From: Circinella umbellata
Lineage: Eukaryota > Mucoromycota > Mucoromycetes > Mucorales > Lichtheimiaceae
NCBI GenBank assembly: GCA_025093555.1
Contig: JAIWNF010000047.1
Span: 309,752-373,751 of the forward strand
Direction of reading: 5' to 3'
Length of the DNA stretch: 64,000 nt
The stretch's first letter is position 1. Every line of letters begins with the position of its first letter. A program made the translations under genes and the position numbers. Shown one piece after another: positions 13,502 through 27,429 of this stretch. The notes beneath the pieces are model-generated. The model was not told the origin of the DNA and searched no databases. It was given only the letters and a program-made list of their open reading frames with translations.

Positions 13502-15876
13502 ATGTCAACTGATCATCCAACGACGACGGCTGTAAATGACACTTTGCTTATGAAAGCAAAATCAATATCTTCAAGCACACTGGAGGTGCCAGGAGGAAAA
13601 AAAATCAGTTTAATGTCACGAGTCAAACGATCACTTTCATCTGCATCATCATCTTCTGGTACTTCAACCAACAATAATAATAACCATCATACAAATAATC
13701 ATCAGAACTATAGCAGTCAAAGTTTACCTCGACGATTCATGTCTTCAACCTCAAAGTCAACGTCAAGGTAAACATATACATACATATGGACATCTTTTAA
13801 TAATAATATTTATTATAAGTAACACACAATGATGATGATTCAATAGAGTAGTTGATTCTCCAATGGCAAATTGGATGAGTGCTGTAAGAGAGGAAGATGA
13901 TGATTTCGGATTGTATACTTTGGAAACAAGGAGTAGTACAGTTTCTTTTGATTCTCCACAGCAGCAGCAACAGTTACAACAACAGCCTGTACCGACAGCA
14001 ATAGTAGGTGCTGGTATGACGGACGTAATGAGTGAGTTATCCCATTCTTTTCTTTTCTATTTATTAATATTATTATATATGCTTTGATGATTAAACATAA
14101 AGAACAAGAAGAAGATATTGACTATTTCTAATCTATCGTTACGATAACAACAGTACAACAACAACGAGATCATTATCGCCATGCAACAAAACGATCACCC
14201 CCAGCAACACCGACTCTGTCAACAACAAGCAACAATCGTAATACCCAATCACCCACTTTATCTATGTATAGTAATAATAGCGGCAGTTCTTTGGGCCAAC
14301 AATCCGTAACCTTATTTGCAAAAAATAACAATAATGAAAATAATAGCTCTAAAACAATTCAACAGCATCATCACCATGCACAACCGAAGAAACAACAACT
14401 GCAACAAAAACAGCAAAATGGGGTGAAACCAACAGTAAAAAATTTAGTTGTATCGAATGCTGTAAGAGTACCATGGGCACCACCACCAGCCATGTATTGG
14501 TCTCGGCCTGCTGTCCATGGTGCAGTGCCAAGACCCGTACGAGCTCATTCAAGTGTTGTTGTTGAAGATTTAATGTATGTTATTGGTGGAACGGATAGTC
14601 ACGGGTGCCTGGAAACACTTTGGGTATTAGAATTAGGTAAACAAAAAAAAAACTGCAGAAGATGAATGAATGCACGGAAGTAAATGAGCGGATAATATTA
14701 ATAATATATATATATGCAGTACTAAAAAATGTGTATGTAATGTGTTAGATACGTTTAAGTGGATTCGACCTAAACTTTATGGTGATAAGCCTCCACCTTC
14801 TCGTGCACATAGTTTGGTAGCTCATCGAGGAAAACTCTACATGTTTGGAGGAGGTGATGGAGGAAACTATACCAACGATCTTTATGTTTTTGACACTGGT
14901 AAGTATTGGTCCTTACAGAAGTTATGATATATATAGAAAGAGAAGGAAAGAGAGAAAAAGACCGGGTGAGAGAGTTTGCTTACATGTATGTGTTTGGTGG
15001 ATCTTCGATTAATATATATACAAAATAGCTTCTATGATGTGGAATAAACCGGATGTATTGGGACCACTACCATCACCACGTAGGGCCCATACATCTATTG
15101 TTTGGGAAGATAAATTATATATATTTGGAGGAGGAGGATTTGATTGTGCACTCAATGATTTACACGCACTTGATCTTGATGCAATGACATGGACACATGT
15201 TGATACTAGAGGGAAAAAACCACCACCACGCGGATACCATACGGCAACATTGGTTAAAGACCATTTGATTGTTTTTGGTGGAAGTGATGGTCATGATACT
15301 TTTGATGATATACATATTCTAAATATGGGTAATAGTAGTAGTAGTAGTAGTAGTATATATGTCAAGAGTAGTGATCAATTACATTGTATTGTGTTACTTA
15401 TATCCTGTACCCCATTAAATTATATATACAAATATGTAGAAACGAGTATATGGACAAAAGTAGATGTCGAAAAAACGATTGATATACCCAAACGATTAAA
15501 ACGATTATCTCACGCTGCTGTTGCAGTAGGATCTTATTTGTTTATTACGGGCGGACATAATGGCACACGATACTGTGATGATCTTTTATTATTGAATCTT
15601 GGTAAGTCTCTCTCTCGTTTATCCTCACTCGTATTTTTATATATTTATATTAACATACAGCCTAAAAAAATAGCAACAATGACATGGGAAACTCGTCGAG
15701 TGTATGGGCAGGCACCTACACCTCGTGGATATCATACCATGCTATTATATGACAGCAGGCTGTTCATATATGGAGGATATGATGGAAACCACCTTTATAA
15801 TCAAGTAAATGTATTGGATTTAAGTAGTAGTGCTTATTTACCACAAATAAGTAACTTCTCAATTGATGTAGTTTAA
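13502..15876 (+). CDS. Kelch-repeat protein (tea1-like beta-propeller)
   Basis: Seven exons (13502-13767, 13847-14031, 14154-14636, 14749-14898, 15029-15328, 15440-15601, 15674-15876) join in phase to 582 aa. The first 240 residues are low-complexity (Ser, Asn, Gln, His runs). Then come six kelch motifs, each with a PxPR-AH or Y-H strand, a hydrophobic strand and a double glycine, such as LMYVIGG, LYMFGGG, LYIFGGGG, LIVFGG, LFITGG and LFIYGG, together long enough for one propeller. Most introns fall between repeats, as if repeats spread by duplication. Related fungal proteins (Tea1, Kel1, Ral2) act in cell polarity, but there is no coiled coil here, so the exact role is open. The ATG at 13502 is used because the frame has no earlier ATG. 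Confidence 0.85.
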
Positions 15877-16099
15877 TAATAATATTAATGATAATAACAC
15901 CTTTTTTCTTTATTTATATTCATCTCTCTTTATATTATATATACGTATATAATTTCTGCTTGTATATTTATACCCTTTAGATAATGTAATTATATAAAAC
16001 CCCACCTACACACATCTCGCTCACACACTAGACGCGCAGAAGCGCGTTATTTTAAGATTTCACTTTCCGTTTTGTCTCTTTTTTTTAAACTTCTCCTTC

Positions 16100-16107
16100 G
16101 ACGCGAC
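16100..16107 (+). promoter_or_regulatory. GACGCGAC motif upstream of SMC1
   Basis: The 8-mer GACGCGAC lies 74 bp before the SMC1 start, with further CGCG-containing words at 16031-16046. It resembles the ACGCG core of MCB/E2F sites that drive G1/S transcription. The same 8-mer occurs in the CAF-1 promoter at 61462-61469. Function is inferred. Confidence 0.4.
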
Positions 16108-16180
16108 TTTTTTTTTCTTATTTTTACTTTCTCACAATTTATACATAAATATTTATACATTTATAAAATAATAAAACACC

Positions 16181-16827
16181 ATGGGTAGACTTGTTCGACT
16201 TGAGGTGGAAAACTTCAAATCTTATAAGGGTCAACAAACCATTGGTCCATTCCATAAATTTACTAGCATCATTGGTCCCAATGGATCAGGTAAAAGAAAA
16301 AAAGAATAACTTGAAGAAGAATGTACAATTATATATATATATATAACAAAACGAATTTGAAACCTTACATGTATAATAGGCAAATCAAATCTTATGGATG
16401 CCATTTCATTTGTACTCGGTGTTCACTCTTCTCACTTACGATCTCAAAATTTACGTGACATGATTTATCGACCTAGTGCACTTGTTCAACAACAACAACA
16501 ATCGAATAGTCGTATGAATAATGGTCACACTCAAGAAGAACAACCTGAACAAGGCTATGTCAAACTTGTTTACGAAACTTCAGAAGGTCGTGAGATTCGA
16601 TTTATGCGTATTGCTCATCTTTCAGGTCAAGCCGAATATCGTTTAAATGATCACACTGTACCTTATTCTGAATATAATGCTGCGCTTGAAAAAGAAAATA
16701 TCTTGGTGAAAGCTAAAAACTTTTTGGTGTTTCAAGGAGATGTTGAATCAGTTGCAAGTCAAAATGCAAAGGATTTGACACGTTTGGTTGAACAAATTAG
16801 TGGGTAAAGTATAATAAATATAGCGCG

Positions 16828-16858
<31 letters not shown>

Positions 16859-19800
16859 GTGAATGATTGATTTCATTAAAGAAGAATATAAGACAGTAAA
16901 TATATTAATTCAGATTATCTAATTATAGATCGTTAGAATATAAAGAAGAATACGATCGATTGAAAAAGGAACAAGATCGTGCTATTGATGATAGTGCTCA
17001 TACATTTAATAAGAAGCGAGGTATTACCGCAGAAATTAAGCAATATCAAAAACAAAAAGATGAAGCAGAAAACTTTGAACAACTTGTACGTCAACGTCGT
17101 GATGTTGTAGTTGAATATTTGTTATGGAAATTGTATCATGTGGAACAAAAATCAAATTCTTTGGAAAAAGAAGCTGGTGAACGACGTTTAGCTGCGGATG
17201 ATGCAACAGAAGATCAAGTAAGATATGATCACCATTATAATTTGCGGGGAAAAAAAGAAAGGAAGTCATTATTAACTAGTAACATAATTCTTTATAAAAA
17301 GAATCAATTAGAAAGACAATTTAAAGAAGGAAGAAAAGCAGCTGCTATGGCTCATAGAGAAAAAACAAAAACAGAATTACAAATTAAGAAATTGAAAAAG
17401 CAATTGGAAGAACAGGTAATAAATAATATTTATATTTAGAAAAAGAAGTTCGATTGTATTTATTGTATATAACATATATAATTTATAGAGTCCAGCACTC
17501 TTAGGAATAGAAGAACAAGTTAAACATATCCAAAAGAAATTGGATCAAACTAAAAATACAGGTGAACGTTTAAAACGTGAACATGATCAACAGGTAAAGT
17601 AGTAAGCTAGCAACAAGAATAAAGAATATACACATATATACTAACCGTGATAATAATTTTTTTAAGACTGATGTAGTACATAATCTTGAACAAAACATGA
17701 CTAAATTACAAAAGGCATCTCAAGAATATGAAGAATCATTACCCAAGAGTGGATTAATCAAAGGTCCTATATTGACTGCAGAACAAATTGAAGGATATGA
17801 GCAATTGTAAGTTCATGGATACTTATATACTTGATATGTATAAAAGAAGGACAAAGAATAAGAAGAAAGAACAAGTATCTTTCATATATATTAAGCAACC
17901 GTAATATTTATATAGAAAGCAACAAGTGAGCATACGAGCAATTAATGAAGAGCAACAATTAGACAACTTACGACGTCAATATCGTATGGAACAAGAAAAT
18001 CTTAAACATATTGGTTCAAAAACTGAAGAGTTCAAAACAAGAAAACAACAGCTGCTTGAAGATCAGCGACAATTAACAGAAGATGGTAATGCTCTTACAA
18101 TGGAAGCACAAACAGTGGCTGAAGAATTGGAAATCCAAAAGAAGGAATTGGAATCATTGGAAAATGAACGTAAAACTACTCAGTAAGTTTCATTTCTTTG
18201 AATGTTTATACGTGTCTATATGTGGATACATGCGTACAGATAGATAAATAAATAGAGAGAAGTATAGGATAAAAGCTTCTCATTTTTCAATGTGTCTTTT
18301 TTTTCACTGATAATAATGTTTTATTTGCTCTATATAGTCAACGTGAAGTTGAATTGAATGAACAGTTACAAGAGATCTTAAACAAGCTGATGGAAGCAAA
18401 AATTGGTCAAAAAGAATCAGAAAAGGAGACCAAATTTAGCGAATGTTTGAATCTGATGAAACAAATTTTCCCAGGTACTTTTATTCATGCAGATCAAATA
18501 TCAGTAGCTACTAGGCAAAATGGCTTTTTTTAAAAAAAAAAAAAAGGAATAATTCTCATTATTATTAATATTATTATTAGGCATGCATGGTAAACTTTCC
18601 GATTTATGTAAACCTACACAAAGAAAGTATGATGTTGCAGTAGCTACTGTTTTAGGTCGTAATATGGATTCTATCATTGTTGATGACCAAAAAACAGCTA
18701 TAGAATGTATTCAGGTAATTGTTACAAGAAGACAAGTAAAAAAATGAGATAAACCAAAAAGGATTAACCTTACCATAATTACAATTATTAGTATATGCGA
18801 GATCAACGTGCAGGAACAGCTACTTTTATACCATTAAACTCTATTAATGTACCTCCATTGAATGATCGTTTCCGAAACTATACGCGTGGAAGTCGTTTGG
18901 CTTTTGATATTATTGAATGTGATAAGAAATTTGAAAGTGTAATTCAATATGCTTGTGCCAATAGTTTAGTGTGTGACAATGTGAATATTGCAAAAGATAT
19001 CTGTTATACGAAGAATGAAGAAGTCAAAGGTAATAATAATCATTACACTATTTTTTTAAGCATGAGAAAAGTTTTTTTGTTAACGGAACAAATTTGGATT
19101 ATTATTATTAGCTGTTACTTTGGATGGAACTGTAATTCATAAAAGTGGTTTAATTACTGGTGGTCATAATAATAATAATAAACAACGTCCTCGATGGCAA
19201 GAACGAGATATTGATGGTAAACCCAAAAAGAAAAAAAAAACTGTTTGAGATTGTTTTGTTACTCAAGATGAAGAAATGTTATTAAACTCTGTTTTTTTAT
19301 TATACATCTTAGGATTATTACGATCGCGTGACAAATTATTGGCTGAGTTGAATCAATTGAATAAACGTAAGCGGATGGGTAGCGCCGAACAATCAGCAAA
19401 GAGTGGCTGTGCAAGTCTGGAAACCCAATTAAACGTCTTACGAGAAGAAATAGTAAGTTTATTTTCAGGTTACCCGGATCTTTTTTTTTATTCTATTAAA
19501 AAAAATCGGTTAAATAATAATTTCTCACTCATTAAAAATAAAATGGTTAGACTACATTGGAAAGAAAGCTGCAGGATGTTCGGGGTGAACTTCGTTATGT
19601 TGAAGAACAAATTTCTAATGCCGATGCCCCTTATTCTCAGGTAACTTTACTAACTACTTTTTTTGTACACTTATTATGCATACAAATGTTCACATATCAC
19701 ACACACACAACTAATTGATCATGGGGTTTATAATATCCCCACCCCCTGATTTTTTTTCAATTAGGCGAAAGAAAAATCAAACCACTTATCAGTTTCTATT

Positions 19801-21592
19801 GAACAAACAAAAGCTTTGGTTGCTCAAGTAGAAGATGAAATCTTTCACAGTTTTTGTCAACAAGTTGGTATTTCCAATATTCGAGAATATGAAAAACTCC
19901 GTTTTGGATTACCTGAAGAAGTTTTGGAAAGAAGAGCCCAATTTGCGGCTCAACGATCGCGTCTTGAAACTCAACTTGTGTTCGAAAAGGAGCAATTAAC
20001 GGAATTATCTCAACGATTAACTATATTGGAAACTAAATATAATGAAGATAACCAAATGATTACACAGTTGCAAAATAACGCAAATGAATTGACAGAAAGA
20101 CTCAAGGTGGCCAAGGAAGATATGGCGTCACTGAATGCAGAGTTATATGAACATACGCTATTGGAAGATGAAAAACAACAAGTAATTCAAGATTTACGTC
20201 GTCAATTAGAAACAAAGGGTCGTGATGTGGAGTCTTATTTAAAAGAAATGCTTAAGTTTGAGACCGAGATAGAAAAGGTTCATGCAGAGCGAGTGTCGAT
20301 TTTCCGCAAGTGTAAATTAGAAGATATTGACTTGCCCATGGCACGAGGAGCATTGGATGATGTGATTATGGATGAAAGCACAATAATGGGTAGCAATACT
20401 AGCCAAGTATGTATCTAATTAAGTCTTTCCTCTATATATTACATATGCAACTGATTTTTTTTCTGCTGATGTTGATAACAACCATATTTTCATGATAGAC
20501 ACAAGATAATTCTAATTCAATGGATTTGGATGATCCATCACAAGCATCAATCATGTCAACTGATTGGATGGTAGAAGTAGATTATTCAAGCCTTGGAGAA
20601 GAACTTCGTAGTGATAATGATATTGAACGTGAAAATACGTTCAAAGATAATATTAAACAATTAGGTGAAAAGATTGAACAAATGGCACCTAACTTAAAGG
20701 CCATTGATAGATTAGAAGGTGTTGAACAACGATTAAAGGAAATTGAAGAAGCCTTTGATACAGCACGTAAAGCAGCTAAACGAGCAAAAGAAGAATTTAA
20801 TAATGTCAAACAAAAGAGGTATAAAAACAAATTATTGATTTTCTTTTACCTTGTTTATTCTCTTGAAAGAATTCATTATTATCAATAGACCAAAACAACT
20901 AATTAACGATAATCTTTTTATTTTAGATTTAAACGATTTTATGATGCTTATAGTCATATTTCTGAACGAATTGATGAAATATATAAAGATCTTACCAAGA
21001 ATAATAATTTCCCAACAGGTGGCACTGCTTATCTCAGCTTAGAAGATTCAGATGAACCTTACTTAGATGGAATTCGTTATCATGCCATGCCTCCAATGAA
21101 ACGATTCCGTGATATGGATCAATTATCTGGTGGCGAAAAAAGTATTGCAGCACTTGCGTTACTTTTTGCTATTCACAGGTAATATACAATAACTGAATGA
21201 TTTCTCTTTATATGTTAAATTATATACTAACTATTATTCTTTATTTTTATAATCTCTTTAAGTTTTAAACCTTCACCATTCTTTGTACTTGATGAAGTAG
21301 ATGCAGCATTGGATAATACTAATGTTATTAAGATTGCCAGTTATATCCGAGAACATGCAAATGATTCATTCCAATTTATTGTAATCTCTCTTAAAAATAC
21401 ACTTTATGAAAAGGCTGAAAGTTTAGTAGGCATTTATCGTGATCAAGGAATCAATTCAAGTAAAACTTTATCACTTAAGGTATATCTTTTACGCCTTATC
21501 AACATGTGAAATAAGGATGATGATAATGATAACTTATACTAACTACTAACTCCTTAATCTTTTTTTAGCTCGACAATTATCCGGAAAACTAA
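16181..21592 (+). CDS. SMC1: Cohesin core ATPase SMC1
   Basis: SMC1 pairs with SMC3 and the kleisin Rad21/Scc1 to form the cohesin ring that holds sister chromatids together and extrudes loops. Eighteen exons (16181-16289 through 21569-21592) splice in phase to 1248 aa, the usual size. The N-terminus [17 protein letters not shown] and Walker A GPNGSGKS (residues 32-39, split by intron 1) are clear. Two long coiled coils flank a hinge at about 515-665 ([20 protein letters not shown]). The C-terminal head carries the signature LSGGEKS and Walker [16 protein letters not shown]1 rather than SMC3 is indicated by the hinge text and by the [10 protein letters not shown] segment after Walker A. The final exon encodes only LDNYPEN. 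The kinase gene downstream is convergent. Confidence 0.97.
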
Positions 21593-22620
21593 CATAATGC
21601 ATAAATTCTCTTTTTTTTTATTTTACTTGTTTGCAAAATAACTCCAAAAATATAAATAATAAACAAAAAAAAACTACTTTTTTTTCTGTACAAAATAGAA
21701 CACTGCTTTGTCTTTAAAAAATTTATTTAACATCGATACAAATAAATGATACTTTAAAAAAAAGAAAAAGATGAAGGGAAAGAGGGGGGGAAGAGAGAAA
21801 AGAAAAAAAAAATAGAAACTAAAATAAATATATATATATATAAATGTGTGTGAAACATACATGTTTTTCATAAGTGAAAAAAATAAAGAGGGGGTGTGTG
21901 TGTGAGAGAGGGAGGATAAAAAATCATGGGGGAAAGAACAAAATAAAATAAAAAAAATTAAATGATAACAAAAAAAAACTAAACCTCATGTGTTTGTGAA
22001 GTTTAAGATGAAAGAAGAATGCATTATATTCTTTTCAATTATAAATATACAATTGAAAACAAAATGGGGTTTTTTTTGGAGTTTAGAATTGTTGTATATA
22101 AAACAAAAAAAAAATAGGAGAGGGTTAGAAGGGTGAAAAGGCGTAAACAAGATGAAATGTATATTTTTTTTGGTTAAAAAAAAAAAGGGTATATAAAGAA
22201 GTTTAAATGATAATTTTGGAAAGGGTTGTTAGTTTGTGTGTGCTGATTTGTTGTTATCAATTGTGTGTGAGAAAACAAAAATAACTTGTTTGAATAATAA
22301 TATATAAAGAAGTATGCATGATTTTTTTTAGATCGGTTGATAATATCAAAAGAGAAGTTTTCCACTTTTGTGTGTGTGTGTGTGTGTGTGTGAATTGTCG
22401 CCATGGCGTGTAAATGATCTGTGTGCAAGTTATAATTTTTTGGTTGTTTTAATAGTTGACATGTTGTGATTGTATAATGTGTGTGTGTGTGTGTGTGATG
22501 GGCTTCAAAAAATATATAAGAGAAGTTGTGCGTACGTTGAAAAAAAAAGAAGAGGTATTACGGATATGCTTTGTCGCTTTGTTCATGTTGTTAAAGAAGT
22601 TGTTAATAGGTTAGTTTTTT
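21593..22620. repeat. Convergent intergenic region with TG/AG microsatellites
   Basis: About 1 kb between the SMC1 stop and the stop of the minus-strand kinase gene. It contains purine-rich stretches and (TG)n runs near 21.89, 22.37-22.39 and 22.48 kb, but no convincing gene. It should hold both 3' UTRs. Confidence 0.6.
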
Positions 22621-24542
22621 TTATGATGGGGGAGGCAAGACATGATTTACAAAACGAGCTGTTTCAGCTTGGGATGCACATTTCAACAGACGATTTTGAA
22701 CATGTGCATCGATCTCCGACAAGACCTCCTTAGCACTTGGTCGAGTCTCTGGGATTTCATCCAAAAGCCAGGCAACCAAACCACGCATATACATAGTAGG
22801 ATAGCTATAAGTGAATGTAGGACTGGGTTCACTCAAGATGGCAGCAAATAATTCAATCTCATCCTTGAGAAGATAATGAGGTGGCACACGATCCATCATT
22901 TCAATGACAGTGATACCTAATGACCACATATCAATCTTTTCGGTATAATATTGTTCACGTATCACTTCTGGTGCCATCCATTTACTAGTACCCAAACGAT
23001 CTCGATTACGTTTGTTTGTGCGTGTTGCTAGACCAAAGTCAGCTATAAAATAAAGAGTTTAAAAAAATTGTTTGATTAGTATATAATAATATGTGGTGTG
23101 ATATGAGTCACCAATACATTTACTACTCCATATACTACTAGGAAGTGGTAGTTTTTAAAGTTCAAATGTTAATGAAAAAAATAGTGTAACGATATACATA
23201 CCAAGCTTTACTTCACCATTCCAACCCAGCAACAAGTTCTCACACTTGATGTCACGATGAATGAAACCTTTACCATGAAGGTAAACTATAGCTTTCAAAG
23301 TTTCACAGGTGATATAGATTGAATATTCTTCCGGAATGCCACGCTGGCACAAGACAGCAAATACGGAGCAACGCATTAAGTCCATGGCAATCCAAACATC
23401 ATCACGCCATAAAGTGACTTCACGTAATCGAATCAAGTTCGGATGTCCGGATGACATGATACGCAATTCCCGGATAATGGCAGCACGATATTCACGATCA
23501 GGATCAAGTCTACAACGCTTGATAGCCAATAATAAGTTCTTTTTATATCGGTGATTGGCTCGAATGACAGCGCCATTGACGCTAAACAAATAAAATAAAT
23601 AATTAAGTAGTATATGTGAGTTTAGTTAGTTTATTATTATTTTAAGCCTGTGATAAAAGAGAGAGAGAGAGAGAGAGTAATTTGATTACTATTGGTTTTT
23701 TTTTTACTTACCCTGTACCAATTTCTTTAAATGTACCGTACTTGTTACCAGGATCGAGAGATGACACTTGGATCTTAGGCAACGCTTTACGGATTCTCCG
23801 CTCAAACTCATTCTCTGTACGAACTAACGGTGGTAGCTCAGGAATCTCGGAGTGTGGTCCGACAGGAAGCCATGGTCGTTTTGAGACATGTTTACCAGGA
23901 TTATATGGACGTAAACTGTATGTTTTCGCTGCTGGTACAGGTGGTTCAGGTTTTAAGAAGGCATTACCTAGAATATTAGGTACTTCATAATTTCCTGGTG
24001 CTCGCCAAACCTCCTATTTATTTTTATGTTAATTTTGTTTGATACAAATATTCTTTTTGGTTGGTTCATGTGATCAAGTCACTTGTTTTTTTTTTACAAT
24101 ATGGAGAATTTTTTTGTTTTTTTTTATTATCTTACCTTGTTACCAGCACACGTGCCTTGAGATAATGTAGAAGATGCGTTGTTAATAAATGAGCCTCTTC
24201 TTAAACATCCTGTTGAACGCCGTTTCATGGTCATATCAACAATCATGGATGATTTTCTTCCAACAGAAGAAGAACGGGCGCGGTTGTCAGCTGTTGTTGA
24301 TGATTTTGACTTGCGTAAGTTACCAAGTGACGAGCGTTTGTTGCCAAGCAACCCAGGTGTACGCTATATAACAAGATGTAATAATAATAATAATAATTGT
24401 CAATATCTCATATTTAATCTAGATAGATGATATAAATCGGGAAAAATAATAATTATATATATTTAAGTGTATAACTATATTTCTATACCTTGCCACCTGT
24501 TATTTGGTTTACTGGATACGTTGTTGGCATGCAGTGAAGCAT
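22621..24542 (-). CDS. Ste20/PAK-like serine/threonine protein kinase without a CRIB domain
   Basis: Five exons on the minus strand (24542-24489, 24363-24136, 24013-23712, 23581-23202, 23042-22621) join in phase to 461 aa. Residues 1-190 are basic and serine-rich with no CRIB motif or other recognised domain. The catalytic domain follows: glycine loop EIGTGVNGAV (about 188-197, split by an intron), LAIKRC lysine, HRDIKCEN catalytic loop, ADFG (DFG at about 323), activation segment GTSKWMAPEV, and IDMWSLGITVIEM. The HRDIK and GTSKWMAPE words place it in the STE20/PAK branch. It ends VLPPPS. A role in polarity or MAP-kinase signalling is expected from the family, but the missing Rho-binding domain means direct Cdc42 control is not evident. 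Confidence 0.85.
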
Positions 24543-26163
24543 TTTATTAATATTAATTCTTTATTGTTATTTTATTTTCGTGATAGGTGTGTAGTAATAA
24601 GTTATGATTTATGATGTTATTTACTGAGGGAATAAATATTTAGAGGTTTTAAAATAAAATAAAAAAAACTATTTGAGAAAAGAAAAAAACACCAAGAAAA
24701 ATAAAAAAAGGGGAAAGCGGATAAAGATTATTTTTATAAAAAAAAAAAGTTCTGTGTTGTTGAGTTGTTAACAAAAAATAAATTATAGGAGAGAAAGTAG
24801 AAAAAGCCAATTCTAAAGAAGACGCGAACTCAGGAAAAAAAAGGAACGTTTTATAATTTTTTATGTGTACCGATGATCATCCCTTTCGAATAAGTGAAAG
24901 TGTGTGGTTCCTCGGTTTTTTATTTTTGTTGTTTGTGCATAGATTACCAATACACAAAAATATTAGATGTTATTAACACTGTCTATACACACACACACAT
25001 GTGCGGAATCTGTTATTGAGGTCACACGATTTCTTTCGAAATTGTTGCTATTTGAGAAGGGTCCCCCACATAGCATCCTTTCCTTTTTTCTTTTATTACT
25101 TTTTGTTTTGTTTGATTATATAAAATTCTATTTATTATTTATATGAATTATATGTTTAGAAAAACAAAAGTGATAAGTAATAATGGGACGTATCAACAAA
25201 AGGGGAAATGCTTATTTTCATTTATCATTGTAGCATTTGTTTTATTCGTTCCCTAGTATCGAGGAAAATAAAAAGTGGCGAAAAAAATATACATATATCT
25301 GGGTTTAACCATCACCACAAGAAGGAGGTTTTTGTGTGTTTTTCGCGGAGTTAACTTTTTATTTAGGTGACACTTGAACCATTTTTTTTTTGCAACACCA
25401 TCCAAAATTTTCCTTTTATTAAAAAGAGTTTGGCAGCTTTTTATTTATTCTAATTTTTTTGGGGGGCGAAGACTGGGTGCCGACATCAAATTATATTAAT
25501 ATAATATTGTTGTCACTCATACGCAATTTGATCTCATTTTATTAGAGAAGATATGTACTAAAAAATAAAATAAAAAAGTCAAGTGGGTCATGACTTAAAC
25601 ACAATGAATTTTTTTTAAGTTACCAAAGTATAAAGAAACAAAAGGAATTTTCTTTTCTTCATCATCATGCAAGGGATTTTTGCCGACCTTTTATAATCCC
25701 TGTTTTGTTGTTGTTGCTTATAAGAAATAAAGCACGCTAACTAATGTTTATAAGTCACACAGTTGTTGATCACCATAAATATAACAAAAGAACAATAAAA
25801 TATATAAAATATATAAATCAATGACAATAATACATATAAGCCCCCCCCCTCCACGTGTAACTAGTCTAAGTGTAATGCAATGAATATGTCATGTATAACA
25901 GATGTGACTTTCTTTAATATTAATGACTAGGTCGGATCAGCCTTCAAAGAAGGAGACAGTATCCTTTTTTTTTTGTAAAAAAAGAATAAAAACAACGTGG
26001 CAAGTCAAAATAGTTATAATAATCCGTATGTCTCACAATTACTACCGGAAAAAAAGTAGCAAATAAAATAAATAAATAAAAACGTGGGTCTGTACAACAA
26101 CTTGTCTTTCTTTTGAAAAAATAAAACAATGGAGTAAAAAAAGAGAACCAAACAGAAATGAAT
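24543..26163. other. Gene-free stretch upstream of the kinase gene
   Basis: About 1.6 kb without a recognised gene. The left part (24.54-24.95 kb) should be the kinase promoter and leader and includes a GACGCGAA word near 24.82 kb. The remainder has C-rich (CCCCCCCC near 25.84 kb) and (CA)n tracts but no coding signal. Confidence 0.5.
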
Positions 26164-26635
26164 TTATATATTATTGAGATCTCGTTTCACAAAAGCCTGA
26201 GGACTACGCTTTGATTCTACTGTATGGCCAAAGCAACCGGCAGGCGGTGATAATGATTCTTCATTATGATGCTTATTATCATGAGATTTCTTTCTTTCCT
26301 TTTGTTGATGATCATTGTTGTTCTTTTTTGTTGTTATTGGTGTATGTTGATGCTCTAGTTCTTCTTTCTTTTCGTCTTCTGTAGTAACTGTACCATAAGC
26401 ACTATTATGTAATTCTGGATGGATGCGAGCATCCGGGCTATGATTCCATGGATCTTCTACACCATGATCAGGTTCACGATGATGTCGCCATGGTGCTATA
26501 TATTTAGATGATTGATGTTGTTTAGACTAAATATTCAGCTACGATGGAGATATATATATATATTGTGTTATTTTTATTACCTTCACCACTATTGGCGGGT
26601 GGAACAGCTGAAAAATCTGCTTGACGATTATTCAT
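26164..26635 (-). CDS. Small hydrophilic protein of unknown function (128 aa)
   Basis: Two exons on the minus strand (26635-26581 and 26495-26164) join in phase 1 across an 85-bp intron with good GT and TATAG ends. The product begins MNNRQADFSAVPP, carries APWRHHREPDHGVEDPWNHS, a His/Asn/Lys-rich middle, and ends SPPAGCFGHTVESKRSPQAF then KRDLNNI. No transmembrane segment, signal peptide or domain is visible. The clean splicing and the compositionally non-random ends support a real gene, but I do not recognise it. The Pro-Trp and Gly-Cys-Phe-Gly pieces are the most likely conserved parts. Confidence 0.55.
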
Positions 26636-27429
26636 TGTGTTGATGTGATAGTGGAGGTTATTGTACTTATTGATTCTTGTAACAGCGACATTGAATCAAT
26701 TTTATACAAATAAAAAACATGGGTAATAAAAGATATGTGAGTCGTCACGAATGTTTCATTTCCTATCACTTTTGTTTTCTTTGTGTGAAGGGGGAACAAT
26801 CCAGCTTTGGAATAATTATGAAACAAAAAACACAAAGATCTGGTACCTTGGGCCGCATAATTGTTAAAAAACAATGAAGCTGGAAGTAGAAAATTTCATT
26901 GTTCTCCCCTGTAGGAATAATGCTTCATGCAATCAAAAAAATAAAACTGACCACGTTTCCATTTTTAGGCCGGAGATTTAAAGATTAACACTTCAAAAAA
27001 TGGATATGATGTCTGTTCGCCAAAGTTAGAAATTATAAAATCATTTATAATTTCAGGAAAAGGTTTTATATCATTCAATGTTACAGAATTTTAATCCCTG
27101 AAAAGTTACATATTTAGATTTATGTAGTACATACATGTTTGTTTTCTACACCCAATATTTGTTATAACAACACTTTCTAGGTATGGTTTTTTTCAAGTTG
27201 TCGCCTTATACGTATTGTGTTGTTGGAAATCTTATAATTCATGATAGAAATGCTACCAATTTGGTGTATAACGAATCATAGCTTTGTGCCTTGGTTATTT
27301 ATTTTTGCAATTTACAATTTACCACCAAATTTTTATATAGCATTTTATTCCTTTGGTGGTACACAAGTATAAGCTGTTCAAAAATAAAAGACATAATAGC
27401 TATAATAAAAATACACAGGTAAGCACTAC
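26636..27429. other. Intergenic, nothing recognised
   Basis: AT-rich DNA upstream of the 128-aa gene, leading into the transposon nest. Its start probably holds that gene's promoter. No motif or repeat was found that could be supported. Confidence 0.5.
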
